Origin: Mycobacterium sp. ITM-2016-00317
GTDB lineage: Bacteria; Actinomycetota; Actinomycetes; Mycobacteriales; Mycobacteriaceae
Length of the DNA stretch: 64,000 nucleotides
Direction of reading: 5' to 3'
Assembly (NCBI RefSeq): GCF_002968295.1
Contig: NZ_CP134399.1
Coordinates: 868,001 to 932,000 of the forward strand
A program made the position numbers and the translations under genes. A model generated the notes under the pieces. It searched no databases and was not told where the DNA came from. It worked only from the letters and a program-made list of their open reading frames with translations. Below are positions 45,601 through 55,440 of the stretch, in pieces (the stretch's first letter is position 1; each line of letters begins with the position of its first letter).

Positions 45601-47920
45601 GGTCGCCGGCTGGCTGTTGCGCACCACTGCGGTGGACACATCTTTAGTGTTTCAGCCAGCTGAAGGCCGAGTCTGGCGATGTAACCGGTGCAACTTCGCT
45701 CACCTCCACGAGAGTCTGGGGGTGTGCGCGAATCGGCAGTGTCATGCGACGGACTTGACCGTCATGCCGGCGACAGATGAGGCCGATTACTACGCCTGGC
45801 TGGCAAACCAAGAGCCGCGCCGACTGACAATTGCCGAGCTCACAGGGCAGACCAAACCGCTTGGTGTGCAACGTGACCGCCAGCGATGGTTCAAGGGCGC
45901 CTTTACGCCGGCTGAGAACGAGTTGACGCACGAGCTCGATGTTCTGTCCGTCACGACCACGATGGAGGTGGGCGTCGACATTGGGTCGCTGCGATCCACA
46001 CTGATGGCCAACATGCCGCCCCAGCGGTTCAACTATCAACAACGTGTCGGCCGCGCGGGACGTGCAGGCCAGGCCCTAAGTTACGCGGTGACGATCTGCC
46101 GCGACCGAACTCACGACGAGTACTACTTCAATCGCCCGGAGCGGATTACAGGAGATATTCCTCCTCAACCGTTTCTGGACCTGGGCCGCAGGCGCATCGT
46201 TGAACGTGTTGTTGCGAGCGAATGTCTCTACGAAGCCTTCGCATCGTTGAGGCCTGGACCCAAGTGGACGCCAAACAGCAATCATGGGACGTTCGGGCAG
46301 ACCAACGAGTGGGCTGACTACCGTGCTGAAATTGCGGGATGGCTTCTGGCTGCCGGTCAGGTCGATGCCATCGCGGATCGGCTCACCGCACACACTCCAT
46401 TGCCCCGGGAGGAAGTTGTGGCTCTCAAAGAAGGTGTTCGACAGCAGCTGGTGGCTCAGGTCGATTTGGTTGTCGAGAAAGAGAAGGACTCGACGGACAC
46501 AGAGCTGAGCGCGGCGCTGGCCAGATACGGTGTTGTACCGATGTTCGGATTCCCGACACGCGTGAGAACCCTCTGGGGACGTTCGATCACGAGCAGATCG
46601 GGCATGCAGGACTATGCAATTAGCGATCGGTCACTCGAACTGGCTGTTCGAAGTTTTGCGCCGACAGCTGAGGTGGTGAAGGACGGACTGGTCCACACGG
46701 TGGCGGGCTTCGCGGCTTACAAGCCGATGGGCAATACCGTCCGCGCCATGGACCCCCTGGGCGTTCCTAAGACAGTTGGCCGCTGCGAGAACTGCGAGAG
46801 GATGGAACTCACTTCGGACTTGATCTGCTCGGTCTGCGGCAGTCCCGAACATCGCATCGAATTGTATGAGCCACGGGGTTTCCGTACGAACTATCAACCG
46901 CGAGCTTTCGATGACGACCAAGAGGTGCTGAGCAGCGTGTCGCCGCCAAGCCTGGTCCCCGCCGGAATACCGACAAGTACAGGCGATGCGATGAACCTCA
47001 GGCTGGAGCTCTACTCCCAGAGCCAGCTCATCTCAATCAATGACAACTTTGGCCGCGGCTATGTGTTCCGGCCACAAGTAGACAACACCGTCCTGGCCGA
47101 CACAGCGCCGCCCGGCGCCATCCCTATGAAGACAATCGGTGAGGTGCGCGTGACAGACGCACTCCTCATCACCCCCACGCGGCTGGAGATCGGGACCGGC
47201 TCCGTCGCGCTGTATGACGTCCCGTCAGGTCGCGCCGCCTACGCCTCCTTTTCAGAGGTGCTAAAGCGGGCCGCACAGGCGTGCCTAGACCTCGACCCCC
47301 TCGAGATCACTGCTGGTGTCCTCCCGTTGCGTCTGCCGATTTACCTTGAGGACGGCACTCAGCAGGATACGCAGGTGGGAGGAGCGGTATTCCTGGCAGA
47401 CACCGCCGAGAACGGAGCGGGGTACGCCGTCGAGCTTGGTCGCCCGGAGCTGTTCACCACCATGCTGAAGAGCGCTTTGAATGAGCTGCGGTCGGCGTGG
47501 GAGCAGAAGGAGCATGGGGAGAACTGCGACACGTCCTGCCCAGACTGTCTGCGTTCGTACAACAACGCGCAGCGGCATGCGCTTCTTGACTGGCGTCTTG
47601 CGCTCGACATACTCGAGCTGGTGGTTGGGGATCCACTCACCGTATTTCGGTCTCTCCCGGCGAGTGGCGAATGGATGGACGCTGCAGCGGCAGCTCTCAA
47701 TGGTTCTTCGCGGATTGAGTTCGATGGTGTTCCCGCGATCGTTCGCCAGGACAAGTGTGTCGTCCTCCGCCATCCCCTCTGGAGGTCCGAAGAGCACTTC
47801 TTCAGCAAGTTGCAGAGCTCCGCGGTGGAAGCAGCACGACAGCGGTACGCACAGGTTTTTACTCACGATCTGCGGGAGTTTCGCCGCAATCCCATCGCGA
47901 TTCTGAAATATCTTCAGTGA
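42659..47920 (+). CDS. Large superfamily 2 DEAD/DEAH-like helicase with DUF1998 C-terminus
   Basis: A 1753-residue protein. Helicase motifs in order: Q-like [13 protein letters not shown], Walker [13 protein letters not shown] (about 119-130), Ia [25 protein letters not shown] (DELH), III ATSASL, then after zinc-knuckle segments (CTDCGS...CYECGD, CPACGY) motifs V-VI ending [14 protein letters not shown]. The DUF1998 end is [30 protein letters not shown]. This architecture is shared by Druantia DruE, DISARM DrmA and DpdJ-type defence helicases. It follows the 1030-aa gene by 16 bp. Probably an anti-phage effector that scans or unwinds DNA; the system type is inference. Confidence 0.88.
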   Translation: MSTTPIALARELRDAYLRYFDTAFWLNDESVMEERRRLLEQPGALLGRLMIEPIVPYASSAKLIDIGQKAGLPAEVTSAVGAALFPAVPPEELVLREHQAQSVLHHFRDGRSEGRNVVVTSGTGSGKTESFLLPLLLRIAAEARAWDPQPEADWWWERQDDWTPLRGGETRPSGMRGLILYPTNALVEDQMTRLRRAVRAMRDKDPRRPIWFGRYTGNTMGTAARSRTAVAEAAADLRGYRRQYDELIVARDRGQNVDLSQFPDPRSGEMLTRWDMVSHAPDVLVTNYSMLNTMMMRHIETPMFEQTASWLRCDDRRVFTLVVDELHLYRGTQGSEVAMILRALLRRLGLTPDNPQLRVIATSASLTDSAGGRKYLEEFFGLAGDSFTIQPGKQIALDPPKRIDPDELRSGTISAAHLSHAVAQSCHDPEEDRLRATAADVVARRLFPENPEADALVETLLEQLATADTSASTESVIALRAHAFVRVPRGVWACSNPQCKGVAQRGPHRGVGRIYSTPLTSCTDCGSRVLELLYCYECGDVSLGGFVVARMGSEVLLSPTAVNESQGGKPVFLRPAADFVWYRPGIPTELATWTKDKIELAFAPTNWNPALGMATVNGPNPSGVTLVFKGANAEDQIPGLPDRCPACGYAPRNPMRRGAFRAGQVSSTIRAHTSGAAAATQLYLSQLIRSLAEGRSGSGRVADAKTIVFTDSRDDAARTAAGVARNHHRDLVRQVLRREIAAGPDVYDKLDALVFDASGGAAEKGFGQAAMARFKQKNGMPLDDADNAALEEALAKLGSVRSVGFVDMCQKISDVLISLGANPGGPDPDNQWLEDSPNAQTPWYRAFEPPRPGLWASPPLVQGQAKLKSALRDSVIDATFDRARRDLESVGIALLHVDGWEPVDGPLNEDAQYQLVGSILRILGLMGRTEGSSRPGVQETAVTPSAIRRFVETVAARNGIDLGDLQQQVNAMMNGEALRRAVAGWLLRTTAVDTSLVFQPAEGRVWRCNRCNFAHLHESLGVCANRQCHATDLTVMPATDEADYYAWLANQEPRRLTIAELTGQTKPLGVQRDRQRWFKGAFTPAENELTHELDVLSVTTTMEVGVDIGSLRSTLMANMPPQRFNYQQRVGRAGRAGQALSYAVTICRDRTHDEYYFNRPERITGDIPPQPFLDLGRRRIVERVVASECLYEAFASLRPGPKWTPNSNHGTFGQTNEWADYRAEIAGWLLAAGQVDAIADRLTAHTPLPREEVVALKEGVRQQLVAQVDLVVEKEKDSTDTELSAALARYGVVPMFGFPTRVRTLWGRSITSRSGMQDYAISDRSLELAVRSFAPTAEVVKDGLVHTVAGFAAYKPMGNTVRAMDPLGVPKTVGRCENCERMELTSDLICSVCGSPEHRIELYEPRGFRTNYQPRAFDDDQEVLSSVSPPSLVPAGIPTSTGDAMNLRLELYSQSQLISINDNFGRGYVFRPQVDNTVLADTAPPGAIPMKTIGEVRVTDALLITPTRLEIGTGSVALYDVPSGRAAYASFSEVLKRAAQACLDLDPLEITAGVLPLRLPIYLEDGTQQDTQVGGAVFLADTAENGAGYAVELGRPELFTTMLKSALNELRSAWEQKEHGENCDTSCPDCLRSYNNAQRHALLDWRLALDILELVVGDPLTVFRSLPASGEWMDAAAAALNGSSRIEFDGVPAIVRQDKCVVLRHPLWRSEEHFFSKLQSSAVEAARQRYAQVFTHDLREFRRNPIAILKYLQ

Positions 47921-48326
47921 AGATGGAGACGGTTAATCGGCGCGATAGCGACCGTGCTCTTGCGCTAATTGTACGAAATGCATACTAGATATGGTCTTTC
48001 AGGTAGTCATAATATGATCTTGAAGATTGACGCGTCGGGATATATGAAGGGCGGTCGAAGCGACCCATGACCGCGCCGACGCTGCACTGGTCGACACCAT
48101 CGCTGCGATCCACGTCGGCTCGTGCCAAACCTACAGCGTGCGCTGGGAAGCGGAGTTGCATCACGGCTGCGGCATAGCGGTTAGTCGCAAGCGGGTCTGA
48201 CAGTGTATGAGATCCTGGGCGCGCAGGGCGTGCACCGACGTTGCTGCTGCCGGCCCCGACCGGCTGCGGCCCGCTAGCTGAGGTAACGGCCCACCCAACG
48301 ACAGACAGTGGTTACCGACGCCAGGA
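47921..48326. other. Intergenic, AT-richer start then IS-derived debris
   Basis: A 406-bp stretch without a recognisable gene. The first 100 bp after the helicase are AT-rich for this genome (ATGCATACTAGATATGG, TAATATGATC) and may contain a terminator region. From about 48200 the sequence is GC-rich again and probably belongs to the decayed IS21 element, though I see no clear protein match there. Confidence 0.5.
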
Positions 48327-48650
48327 ACCGTTCGGCCGCGCGCCGACGCGGAGGCGTTCCTGGTCTGTGCTACGGCGATCGGCAACACCCGGCTCGGGTC
48401 GGAGTTGGTGATCCTGCTCGCCCTGGGCGCGGCCCACGGCGAGGCGGCGTTGGTCGCCGCCGTGCACCCGGCGGTGGCGTTCCGGAGGTTCCGCGCCGCC
48501 GATGTGCGCTCCATCCTGGCCGCCGACACCGGAGCGCCGCAGCCCCGCCCCGTCGGCGATGCGCTGATCCTGGATCTACCGGTGGCACCAACCCGATCTC
48601 TGGCCGCCTACAAGATCACACCAGCCGACGCCGACGGCGAGGTGATCCCA
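48327..48650 (+). pseudogene. istA: istA transposase, 3' fragment
   Basis: The frame through 48345-48620 reads ATAIGNTRLGSELVILLALG, AHGEAALVAAVHPAVAFRRF, RAADVRSILAADTGAPQPRP and LILDLPVAPTRSLAAYKI, which is the typical C-terminal end of IS21-family IstA transposases of mycobacteria. No start and none of the DDE catalytic part is present, so it is a truncated relic. Confidence 0.7.
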
Positions 48651-48732
48651 TCGCCAAGGCCCAACCCATCATGGGCTCTGAACCCGTTGCACCACCGTCA
48701 GATTCACCACTTGCCACCGATCTCGATGCGGT

Positions 48733-49121
48733 TTGCGGCGGTTGAAACTCGCTGCCGTGCGGCGCACCGCACCCGAAGTACTCGTTACCGCCAAGACCCA
48801 ACGCTGGACGCCCGAAGAGGTCCTGCGGACCCTCCTCGAAACCGAGTTGGCAGCACGAGATGTCTCCAGCATCGTCAACCGCGCTCAGAGCCGCGGCGTT
48901 TCCCGTCCCCAAAACGTTCGACAGCTTCGACGTGGCCGCCTCCTCGATCCCACCGAAGACCTTTGGCTACCTCTCGAGTCTGGAATGGACTCGGGCTCAA
49001 CAGAACCTGGCCAGCATCGGACGCGCCGGCACCGGCAAGTCCCACACCCTTCGGGTTCGGGACCGCAGCGATCCACGCCGGACACAAGGTCCGCTACGTC
49101 ACCGCCGGGTTGGTTGCATAA
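48733..49121 (+). pseudogene. istB: istB ATPase helper, frameshifted fragment
   Basis: Three frames together spell an IstB N-terminal half: RLKLAAVRRTAPEVLVTAKT...TLLETELAARDVSSIVNR in one frame, then from about 48885 AAAFPVPKTFDSFDVAASSI...YLSSLEWTRAQQNLASIGRA with Walker A GRAGTGKSHTL, then FGFGTAAIHAGHKVRYVTAG in a third frame ending at 49121. The rest of the ATPase is gone. Non-functional. Confidence 0.75.
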
Positions 49122-49238
49122 GAAGTGCGTGGGGAACAATCCAGCAGGGTTAGGGTTGAACAACCGCTCAACTTCACAGTTCCGACTCATGGCGTACAGG
49201 CCGAGGATTCGTACCGAATAGCCTCGCCGCCGGATGGC

Positions 49239-50246
49239 CTATTCCGTTCGGACGATGCGAAATCTCGCCTCTTTGAACCCCGGGAAGGCGACGTCCATAG
49301 CGATTCGGGCGAGCCCTACGTCGGTGTACTGGGAGGGCTCGCCGTCGATGCTTGGCGGCGGGTCGTTGGCTTCAGCCTGCTCCGCGACACGCTTCCCTCG
49401 TGACAGCAGCCGTCTAAGGTCGTTGATGCCGCTGACATCTGATTTTGTCAACTCTTCGACGAAGTCCGAATAGGTTGCATCGTCACTGGGCCTGCGGTCT
49501 GGGAATGTCTGGCGCAGAAACGCTTTAAGCGTGCTCCTATTGATCGCGACGTCGGAGACATTGCCGACCGATCCCTCCTGCGACCCATGTTCGGCTACCT
49601 CCTTCACCGCGACTTCAGCATCTCTGTCAAGTTGAGCCGATGCGTGCTTAATCTGCTGGAACGTCTTGTCGGCCAGGTGGAAGAGTCCGACTAGGGCACC
49701 GAAGTCGCGCTTGGATTCGATGGGAACGCTGTTACTACCCTTGTATCCGAGATAGTGCTCGACGCTCGCCCACGCGTCCTGCAGAATCGTGCGCACCTGA
49801 ATCTCGAAGGTGATCGCCTTGATTGGCTCGTAGATTCTGCCGCGCTGATTGGGTAAAATTTGGCAGTCGTAGTGCACAGCACGATAGCCAAATACTTCGG
49901 TCGATGAGCTGTTGGTCTTGTCCTCGTGGCTAACGACTAAAAAAGTCTTGCGGATGAGTCCGTCCACGATTGCCAAGTCGTCCAGGAACAAGCACACCAC
50001 CCGAGCCGCCACGAAATCGTGCATGTCGCGAAATGGGTCGGCGTATCCCTTTCGGGTCACCTTCTCCAGGAAGCTGCGCCGTTCCTTAAGTCGGCTCGTG
50101 TAGTAGTGGATCTTGAGTCCTTGTCCGTCAAGAGCCTCCTGCATGGCGCTGTCGACCTCGCTGCGGAGCCTCGCGTAGACCGGCTGGCGATCGTCGAACG
50201 TGGCGGCCCAGGTGTCCAAATCGCCGTCTGGCAGCTGTGCGCTCAT
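49239..50246 (-). CDS. RelA/SpoT-domain protein (small alarmone synthetase-like)
   Basis: A 335-residue protein. The nucleotidyltransferase core is visible as DFVAARVVCLFLDDLAIVD (about 77-95), VFGYRAVHYDCQI (about 118-130) and FEIQVRTILQDAWASVEHYLGYK (147-169), the pattern of (p)ppGpp synthetases. No HD hydrolase, TGS or ACT domain; a 150-residue charged helical tail follows instead. Stand-alone synthetases make alarmones; those inside defence islands or toxin-antitoxin loci (ToxSAS, CapRel) inhibit growth, for example by pyrophosphorylating tRNA or nucleotides. No dedicated antitoxin gene is evident beside it. Confidence 0.82.
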   Translation of the reverse strand: MSAQLPDGDLDTWAATFDDRQPVYARLRSEVDSAMQEALDGQGLKIHYYTSRLKERRSFLEKVTRKGYADPFRDMHDFVAARVVCLFLDDLAIVDGLIRKTFLVVSHEDKTNSSSTEVFGYRAVHYDCQILPNQRGRIYEPIKAITFEIQVRTILQDAWASVEHYLGYKGSNSVPIESKRDFGALVGLFHLADKTFQQIKHASAQLDRDAEVAVKEVAEHGSQEGSVGNVSDVAINRSTLKAFLRQTFPDRRPSDDATYSDFVEELTKSDVSGINDLRRLLSRGKRVAEQAEANDPPPSIDGEPSQYTDVGLARIAMDVAFPGFKEARFRIVRTE

Positions 50247-50486
50247 TACCCCATCATGCAGGGTGGCTGGTTGCGGCGCTGAACATCCGCCGACCGATCC
50301 ACGTTCGATAAGTTCCGCCTGTTCGCGCTTCGGAGACGGAACAACGATCAGCTAGCCGCGTCGGCTTCTTGCCCGCAGCGGTGCGTTATCAATCGACTGG
50401 CTGACATGTGTTCCTGGCCGGCCGCTAGTTTCGGTCCGGCGCCCGGTGTCGCCACATACCCCGGACATCGTGACAAACCCCAGACA

Positions 50487-51362
50487 TTAGGGTAGCCAAG
50501 CAAATTTAGGTGATGCGCTGTCCTCAGACAGCAAGTCGTCGACGGCGGTGTCCAGTGCAAGACCTCGGATGAGATCACTCGGGCCCAGATCGATCGCCGC
50601 AGAATCCCAGCGACCGCGCGGACTATTGTCCCGTGGCACCCTCTCGCTTAGGGCGTCCGCACGAAGGGTGGCTAGCGCGGCCAGATTGTCGGCGTGATCG
50701 AGTCCGACGAGAATTAGGGCCCAGCTGTTGTCAGTTTGACTCACGCGATACTCGTTGCGGGTCAGATGGATCGTCAGGCGCCCGCGTCGGACCGTCGTCT
50801 TGACTTCGAGGTTCCACCGCCGGGCCGTCGAGGTGAACTGCACGTCGTACCCGGCACTGTCGTCGTACTGCGAAACGTGGATCGTCGATCCGGGCCACCG
50901 AGCCTCGAGTTTTTGGATCAACGCCAACTCTCCGGCCAGCCCAATACGGTTGCGCGCCTCTAGGTCGACTTTGCGCTGAACGGTCAAGATCGCTGCCAAG
51001 GCGGTATCGGCGTCCAGGCCGAAGGTCTGGGCAAGCACGTCGGCGTCGAACGGTAGGTCATCGGCGCTGCCGACGAGGATGTCCGCGTCGGCTAACCACG
51101 GTGGGGCCAGCGAGTCGATCATGTGAGCGAATAGCGTCGACGGTGGCACCGTACGTCCGTCGGCGGATCGTATGAGGTGGTTATCTTCCACGAGCCCGTG
51201 TTCGGTAAGCCAGTCGAGCGCGGACGCGTACTGGGTAACCGAGATGTCGCCGAGGCGGGGACTGCTGCGGACCACGGCCCAGGCATGCCTTACCGAATCG
51301 CCGCTGGACAGTAGGCTGAGCCAGCGCTTTGCGGCGCGCAACACGCCATCAGCTGGGACCAT
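50487..51362 (-). CDS. DUF3883-like PD-(D/E)XK nuclease domain protein
   Basis: A 291-residue protein. An N-terminal winged-helix-like region (about 1-70) precedes a nuclease-like core: GLAGELALIQKLE (Glu145), GYDVQF (Asp173) and NLEVKTT (Glu186, Lys188), the D...ExK arrangement of DUF3883 and related restriction-type nucleases. Third gene of the ParB-SNF2 operon; its start lies 14 bp inside the SNF2 gene end. Probably the DNA-cutting component; DNA cleavage is inferred from fold motifs. Confidence 0.75.
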   Translation of the reverse strand: MVPADGVLRAAKRWLSLLSSGDSVRHAWAVVRSSPRLGDISVTQYASALDWLTEHGLVEDNHLIRSADGRTVPPSTLFAHMIDSLAPPWLADADILVGSADDLPFDADVLAQTFGLDADTALAAILTVQRKVDLEARNRIGLAGELALIQKLEARWPGSTIHVSQYDDSAGYDVQFTSTARRWNLEVKTTVRRGRLTIHLTRNEYRVSQTDNSWALILVGLDHADNLAALATLRADALSERVPRDNSPRGRWDSAAIDLGPSDLIRGLALDTAVDDLLSEDSASPKFAWLP

Positions 51363-53154
51363 GCGGATTCATCACGTATTCGGCAACCGCTTGGGCGTCC
51401 GCGGCACTCATGCCTCCGGCTACGGCTGGTTCTTCATCAAGGTCCGTGAGCGCCAGCACCGCTGGGTCATCCAGTATCCCGCCCATGAAGGCGAGCTTCG
51501 CGGCAAGTCTCTGCTCGATGACTTCGTCAATCGTCGCGTCTGCGACCAGCACGGTGATGCGCGTCTCGACATCGGGGGCGAGGCCGAGCCGGTGGATTCT
51601 GTCGAGGCTTTGCATGAATCTGCCGGCCGCGAAGTCGCGGTCCACGTAGACGGCGTCATGACAGTCGTGGTGCAGGCTGACGCCCTCACCCAGGGTCGCC
51701 GGATTGGAGAGTAAGACGAAGCATCCTTCGTCCTTTCGGAACTTCCGCAGCTCGGCTTCACGGTCCTCGGTGCCGCCGTGTATTAATGCCGGGTTGAAAT
51801 CACCGAGGACGACGCCGAGCGAAGTGAGGTTGCGGACGAAAGTGGACCAGACGAGCGTCTTGCGACCCTTATTTGCATTGTCACGGACAATTTGCGCGAC
51901 CTCCGCGTACTTCGGCGAAAGCTCGTGATGAGGCAGGTCGCGCATCAGCGCTTCCATGGTTGATCCGATCGCGGGCTGTAATGGGGGTACTCGGTAGGGC
52001 AGTGGCTCGTACCTCGATGCGCCCACCGATAACAGAGCAGGACTCGTCGCTGCCATGAGGAGGTACATCAGCACACGCCCAAGCGTTTCCATCCGGGTGG
52101 TCTCTCCAGAGAGGCGTCCCGACGCCTGACCGAGCAGCGCGTCGTAGAGCTCTCGGTGGTAGAAGGGCAGAGTCACCCGGCGCACAACTCTAGTCACAGG
52201 TGGCAAGTCGAGCTCGTGCTTGGTTGTCCGAACGAACAACGGGCTAAGCAATTTGCTGGCCGTGCGCAGGTCGTTCCCCTCGACCGCGTTTAGCACTGCC
52301 CGGCGACCCTGACCGGGCCAAACGAACGATAGGAGGTTCGCGAGGTCGGTGACGCCGTTGGGCGCCGGGGTGCCGGTGAGGATGAGTCGGCTCGCGGCGT
52401 ATGGACCCAGCGCCAGACATGCCGAGCCCCAAGCTCCTAGGCCACCGAGTTTCATACGATGAGCCTCGTCGAGCACCATTAGCGTGGGTTCCGCCTGAAC
52501 CCACCGCTGCAGGGCGGAGACGGCATCGGGAAGGCGCTCGTAGTTGACGAGCAGGATTGCGCCTGGCGGCGGGACGGGTCCCGACATGATCGCGATGTCA
52601 AAACCGTCGGCGAGGCATTCTTCCACCTCAAATTGCCAGCTCTCGAATGCAGACTTTGGGGACACGACGAGCATGCGCCGCACCTGTCCGGCTTTTCGGC
52701 GGGCTTGAAACACAGCTAACGCCGCGCGCGTCTTTCCCGCGCCGGGCACACTGAAATTTGCGCCATGCGCCAATCCCAGAAGCTTCCCGACATCGCGCTG
52801 CTGGAACCCGGTCAGGGGTGCATCCCAGTCCGTTCCGAGTGCTGCGGTCTCCAGCGGCGGTGAGATGCTGGACGGGTTGGCCAGGTGGCCCTCGGCGACG
52901 GTGCTGTCGCCTGCGTTGGTCTCGACGATCGCCAAGAGCTCCGGTTGCCAGCGAATGTCCTCGTCCCAAACCGGCCACGTCGCCAGTTCGACGATGTTGC
53001 TTAGGAAGTCGTCAAGATTAACCTCGAAGCTCAGGTTCGAGGTACTGCTGCTATTCGGGAAGCGAGTTCGTAGTGCAGCCAACACCGAAGCTAGGTCGGC
53101 GTTCGCGGAGACCTCGACCATGCTGGAACGCACGGCGAGCCGAAGTTCCAGCAT
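51349..53154 (-). CDS. SNF2-like superfamily 2 helicase/translocase
   Basis: A 601-residue protein. About 110 residues precede the motor. Motifs: Q-like LTGFQQRDVGKLLGL, Walker A SVPGAGKTRAAL (135-146), DEAH box VLDEAHRMK (229-232), motif III LTGTPAPNGVTDL, motif V GGTEDREAELRKF...LLSNPATLGEGVSLH and motif VI QSLDRIHRLG. SNF2-type motors translocate on duplex DNA. The start is 3 bp after the ParB-like gene, and its end overlaps the nuclease gene. Confidence 0.88.
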   Translation of the reverse strand: MLELRLAVRSSMVEVSANADLASVLAALRTRFPNSSSTSNLSFEVNLDDFLSNIVELATWPVWDEDIRWQPELLAIVETNAGDSTVAEGHLANPSSISPPLETAALGTDWDAPLTGFQQRDVGKLLGLAHGANFSVPGAGKTRAALAVFQARRKAGQVRRMLVVSPKSAFESWQFEVEECLADGFDIAIMSGPVPPPGAILLVNYERLPDAVSALQRWVQAEPTLMVLDEAHRMKLGGLGAWGSACLALGPYAASRLILTGTPAPNGVTDLANLLSFVWPGQGRRAVLNAVEGNDLRTASKLLSPLFVRTTKHELDLPPVTRVVRRVTLPFYHRELYDALLGQASGRLSGETTRMETLGRVLMYLLMAATSPALLSVGASRYEPLPYRVPPLQPAIGSTMEALMRDLPHHELSPKYAEVAQIVRDNANKGRKTLVWSTFVRNLTSLGVVLGDFNPALIHGGTEDREAELRKFRKDEGCFVLLSNPATLGEGVSLHHDCHDAVYVDRDFAAGRFMQSLDRIHRLGLAPDVETRITVLVADATIDEVIEQRLAAKLAFMGGILDDPAVLALTDLDEEPAVAGGMSAADAQAVAEYVMNPHGPS

Positions 53155-53157
53155 TGG

Positions 53158-54588
53158 CTACGAGCCTGCATGCGGCAGGCGAGCAACTTGAACGAGCCAG
53201 TTCACGCCGTCGGTATCTGAATCGGCTCCCCTGGAGACCAACTGCGAGAGCTTGAGCAGGTTGGTTCTAAGGGCGGCGAGCTCGTCGTCCAGGTCTTCCG
53301 CGCGGAAGTTCGCGGTCGCGCGCGCTCCTGCGACGGCCTCGATACACAGCTGCAGGTTATCGTTGGCATCGGACAATCGTTCGCCGGGACCGAAACGTTT
53401 CTTGACGACGCGGCCGGTCTTCCCCGCCTTGTCCAAGGCTTCATTGACTGCCGCACGGGTCGAGGCTAGTGATTCGCCTGCCTCGGCGAGTTCGTTGGGC
53501 GTGACGGTAGCGCCGGCCTTCTCTATTGCCTTAGCTCGCAGCACCTTGGTCGTAAACTCGCGCAGAACCTGGACCTTCGCGCTCGGCGCCGGTGCCGGAA
53601 TGCTGGTGCCCGGGATCGTCCGCTTAGGTTCGGAACTCGGCGGATCTTGCGGCACGATGTTCTTCAGGTAAAGGTCGGCGAAGTCATGATCGATCAATCG
53701 CAAATCAGTCTTGGACTTGTCCAATATCAGTGCCAACAGCCGCTGCTCGCGCAGCGCCTCGGCTTCATCAGCGGCTTTGATCTTCCGGGATTTATAGGTC
53801 CGGTACAGCTCTTCGAGCTTGCCCTGGTCGCCTTCGAAGTCGATCAGGTGCAACGAAGCTTCCTCCCCTCCAGCGGTTTTGACCCTGCTCCGTTCGATGA
53901 CGTCTTCGATGAAATTCAGAATCCAAACCGACCGCTCGAACGTGGTGGCCTTGATTCGGAAGTCCTTCTGAATCTCCGCAGCTGGGCGACCGGCGGCCCT
54001 GCGCTCGTCAATTGCCAGCAGAAAGTTCATGAACGAGTAATCGCGCTTGAGGTCTTTTCGAAGCTGCAGTGATAGTTCGATCGACTGCAGGTCGTCGAGC
54101 CCCGCGTCCGGCGGGAGCACTCCTACGCGAATGTGCTCCTCGTTGAGATCCCGCAGCGCGGCGCAACGGGTATTTCCGTTGATCAGCACCCCGTCTTCGG
54201 TGATGATGCCAGGATCGGTCTGCCCGTGGTCTTTCAGGTCTTGCTTGAGCGCCGCAAACGTCGGGTCTTCCTTTGACGGGTCCATGGGGTCGCCAGCTAG
54301 CAGTGCGTGTAAATAGCGTTGTGCGCTGTCGCCGTAGGGGTCACGTTCTAGTTCAGAATTTCGCGCAGGGTCCAACGTGCGCTGCGCCCGAATTCGGTGA
54401 GTCAGGGGGTTGTAGCTGAGCAAACTTGTCGGCATCGTGATGACCGGGATGGCCTTCTGCTGATTGCGCCACTCAACGTTGACCGTCTCGAGGATGCCGT
54501 CCCCGTTCTTGGCAGACTTGAGCCGCGAGTCCACCACCTCACGCACGTGACGGTAATTGGCCGGTCGTTTAACGTCTGCCTCTGGCAC
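53158..54588 (-). CDS. ParB/Srx-fold domain protein
   Basis: A 476-residue protein starting at GTG 54588, five bases after GAGGGG; an in-frame GTG at 54594 is too close to that site. The ParB-type nucleotide-binding/catalytic box is DGVLINGNTRCAALRDL (about residue 130 from this start), preceded by DLKDHGQTDPGII. A HTH-like RPAAEIQKDFRIKATTFERSVW follows and the last 200 residues are coiled-coil-like and charged. ParB-fold proteins in mobile or defence operons act as CTP/ATP-dependent DNA clamps, nucleases or nicking factors. First gene of the three-gene operon. Confidence 0.82.
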   Translation of the reverse strand: MPEADVKRPANYRHVREVVDSRLKSAKNGDGILETVNVEWRNQQKAIPVITMPTSLLSYNPLTHRIRAQRTLDPARNSELERDPYGDSAQRYLHALLAGDPMDPSKEDPTFAALKQDLKDHGQTDPGIITEDGVLINGNTRCAALRDLNEEHIRVGVLPPDAGLDDLQSIELSLQLRKDLKRDYSFMNFLLAIDERRAAGRPAAEIQKDFRIKATTFERSVWILNFIEDVIERSRVKTAGGEEASLHLIDFEGDQGKLEELYRTYKSRKIKAADEAEALREQRLLALILDKSKTDLRLIDHDFADLYLKNIVPQDPPSSEPKRTIPGTSIPAPAPSAKVQVLREFTTKVLRAKAIEKAGATVTPNELAEAGESLASTRAAVNEALDKAGKTGRVVKKRFGPGERLSDANDNLQLCIEAVAGARATANFRAEDLDDELAALRTNLLKLSQLVSRGADSDTDGVNWLVQVARLPHAGS

Positions 54589-54727
54589 TTTCACCCCTCG
54601 TACAGCACAATTCGTCAGTGGCCTGAGTAAAGCACAACACACTGAGTTTGTTCGCCACAAAGACTCTGAAGCCCGGTTGCCGTGGGCGCGGGGCAGCATC
54701 TAATACCCGAGAGGGGGTACGTCCGGG
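54589..54727. promoter_or_regulatory. Divergent promoter region of the ParB operon and the four-cysteine/ATPase operon
   Basis: A 139-bp gap between head-to-head genes. Rightward, TAATAC (54701-54706) is a good -10 and is followed by the G-rich GAGAGGGGG before GTG 54728. GCACAA occurs twice (about 54604 and 54634) and could be a shared regulator half-site. The two operons are thus likely to be coordinately controlled. Confidence 0.4.
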
Positions 54728-55405
54728 GTGAATGTTCCCGATTGGCGTCACGTAAATGCCGGTTCACGAACACGGGTTGCCCTCTGGCTCCACTCGGAGG
54801 TGGGCGAAGGTGGGGTCTTCACTAAGTCCGACCTGCGGGCGGCGTTTCCTTCAGTCGAACAGATCGACCGGCGTATGCGCGACCTCCGCGCGGAAGGTTG
54901 GATCATTGCGACCTATCGTGAGGACCGCTCCTTAGATCCCGATGAACTGCGGCTACGCACAATTGGCGGGCATGTCTGGGAACGCGGCTACCGGTCCCGG
55001 CAGGAGGGAGCGATCTCCGACATCGAACGCCGCAAAGTCTTCGCCGTCGACGGCTATGCCTGCCGAATATGTGGTGTTGCCGCCGGGGAGACCTACCCGG
55101 ACGACCTGACGAAGGTTGCGCGACTCGCGGTGCAGCGCATCGCGACGCCGGGCAGTCCTGACGTGCGACTCCGGACGCTATGCGATCGATGCCGGGCAGG
55201 GGAGCGGCCTTCGGCCGGGTCGGGCGACGAGCAGACGGTGCTCGCCGAAATATCCGAGCTCGACGCTGATGGACTGGCGCAGCTGCGGAGCTGGATCGCC
55301 GCCGGGAACCGGACGGTGCCACCAGAGCAACGGATTTGGGCCCGCTACCTAACACTGCCCGCCGCGTCGAGAAGCGAGATCGCGCAAGAGCTTGGGCTTG
55401 ATTGA
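54728..55405 (+). CDS. Winged-helix plus four-cysteine (HNH-like) protein
   Basis: A 225-residue protein. Residues about 15-75 look like a winged helix (VALWLHSEVGEGGVFTKSDL, RRMRDLRAEGWIIATY). Then GYACRICG (Cys112, Cys115) and LRTLCDRCRAG (Cys142, Cys145) form a zinc-binding frame with the spacing of HNH endonucleases, but the histidine-rich metal-binding segment expected between them (ARLAVQRI here) lacks histidines. It may be a structural or inactive HNH finger. The next ATPase gene starts 35 bp after its stop; the frame upstream of that start abuts it. Confidence 0.7.
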   Translation: MNVPDWRHVNAGSRTRVALWLHSEVGEGGVFTKSDLRAAFPSVEQIDRRMRDLRAEGWIIATYREDRSLDPDELRLRTIGGHVWERGYRSRQEGAISDIERRKVFAVDGYACRICGVAAGETYPDDLTKVARLAVQRIATPGSPDVRLRTLCDRCRAGERPSAGSGDEQTVLAEISELDADGLAQLRSWIAAGNRTVPPEQRIWARYLTLPAASRSEIAQELGLD

Positions 55406-55440
55406 ACCCTCCGGCGGATGGCGATACTGTAAACACAACT

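Larger units (their letters stand above)
48327..49121 (+). mobile_element. Decayed IS21-family insertion element (istA 3' end plus istB)
   Basis: Remnants of istA and istB occur in the right order and strand. The 5' part of istA and the element ends are missing or unrecognisable, and istB is frameshifted. It lies between the DUF1998 helicase and the RelA/SpoT gene and marks a past insertion in the defence island. Confidence 0.75.

Noticed and set aside
47998..48060. AT-rich patch as replication origin or promoter of a lost gene
   Set aside because: No repeats, DnaA-box series or adjoining gene supports this; it is more likely ordinary island intergenic DNA.
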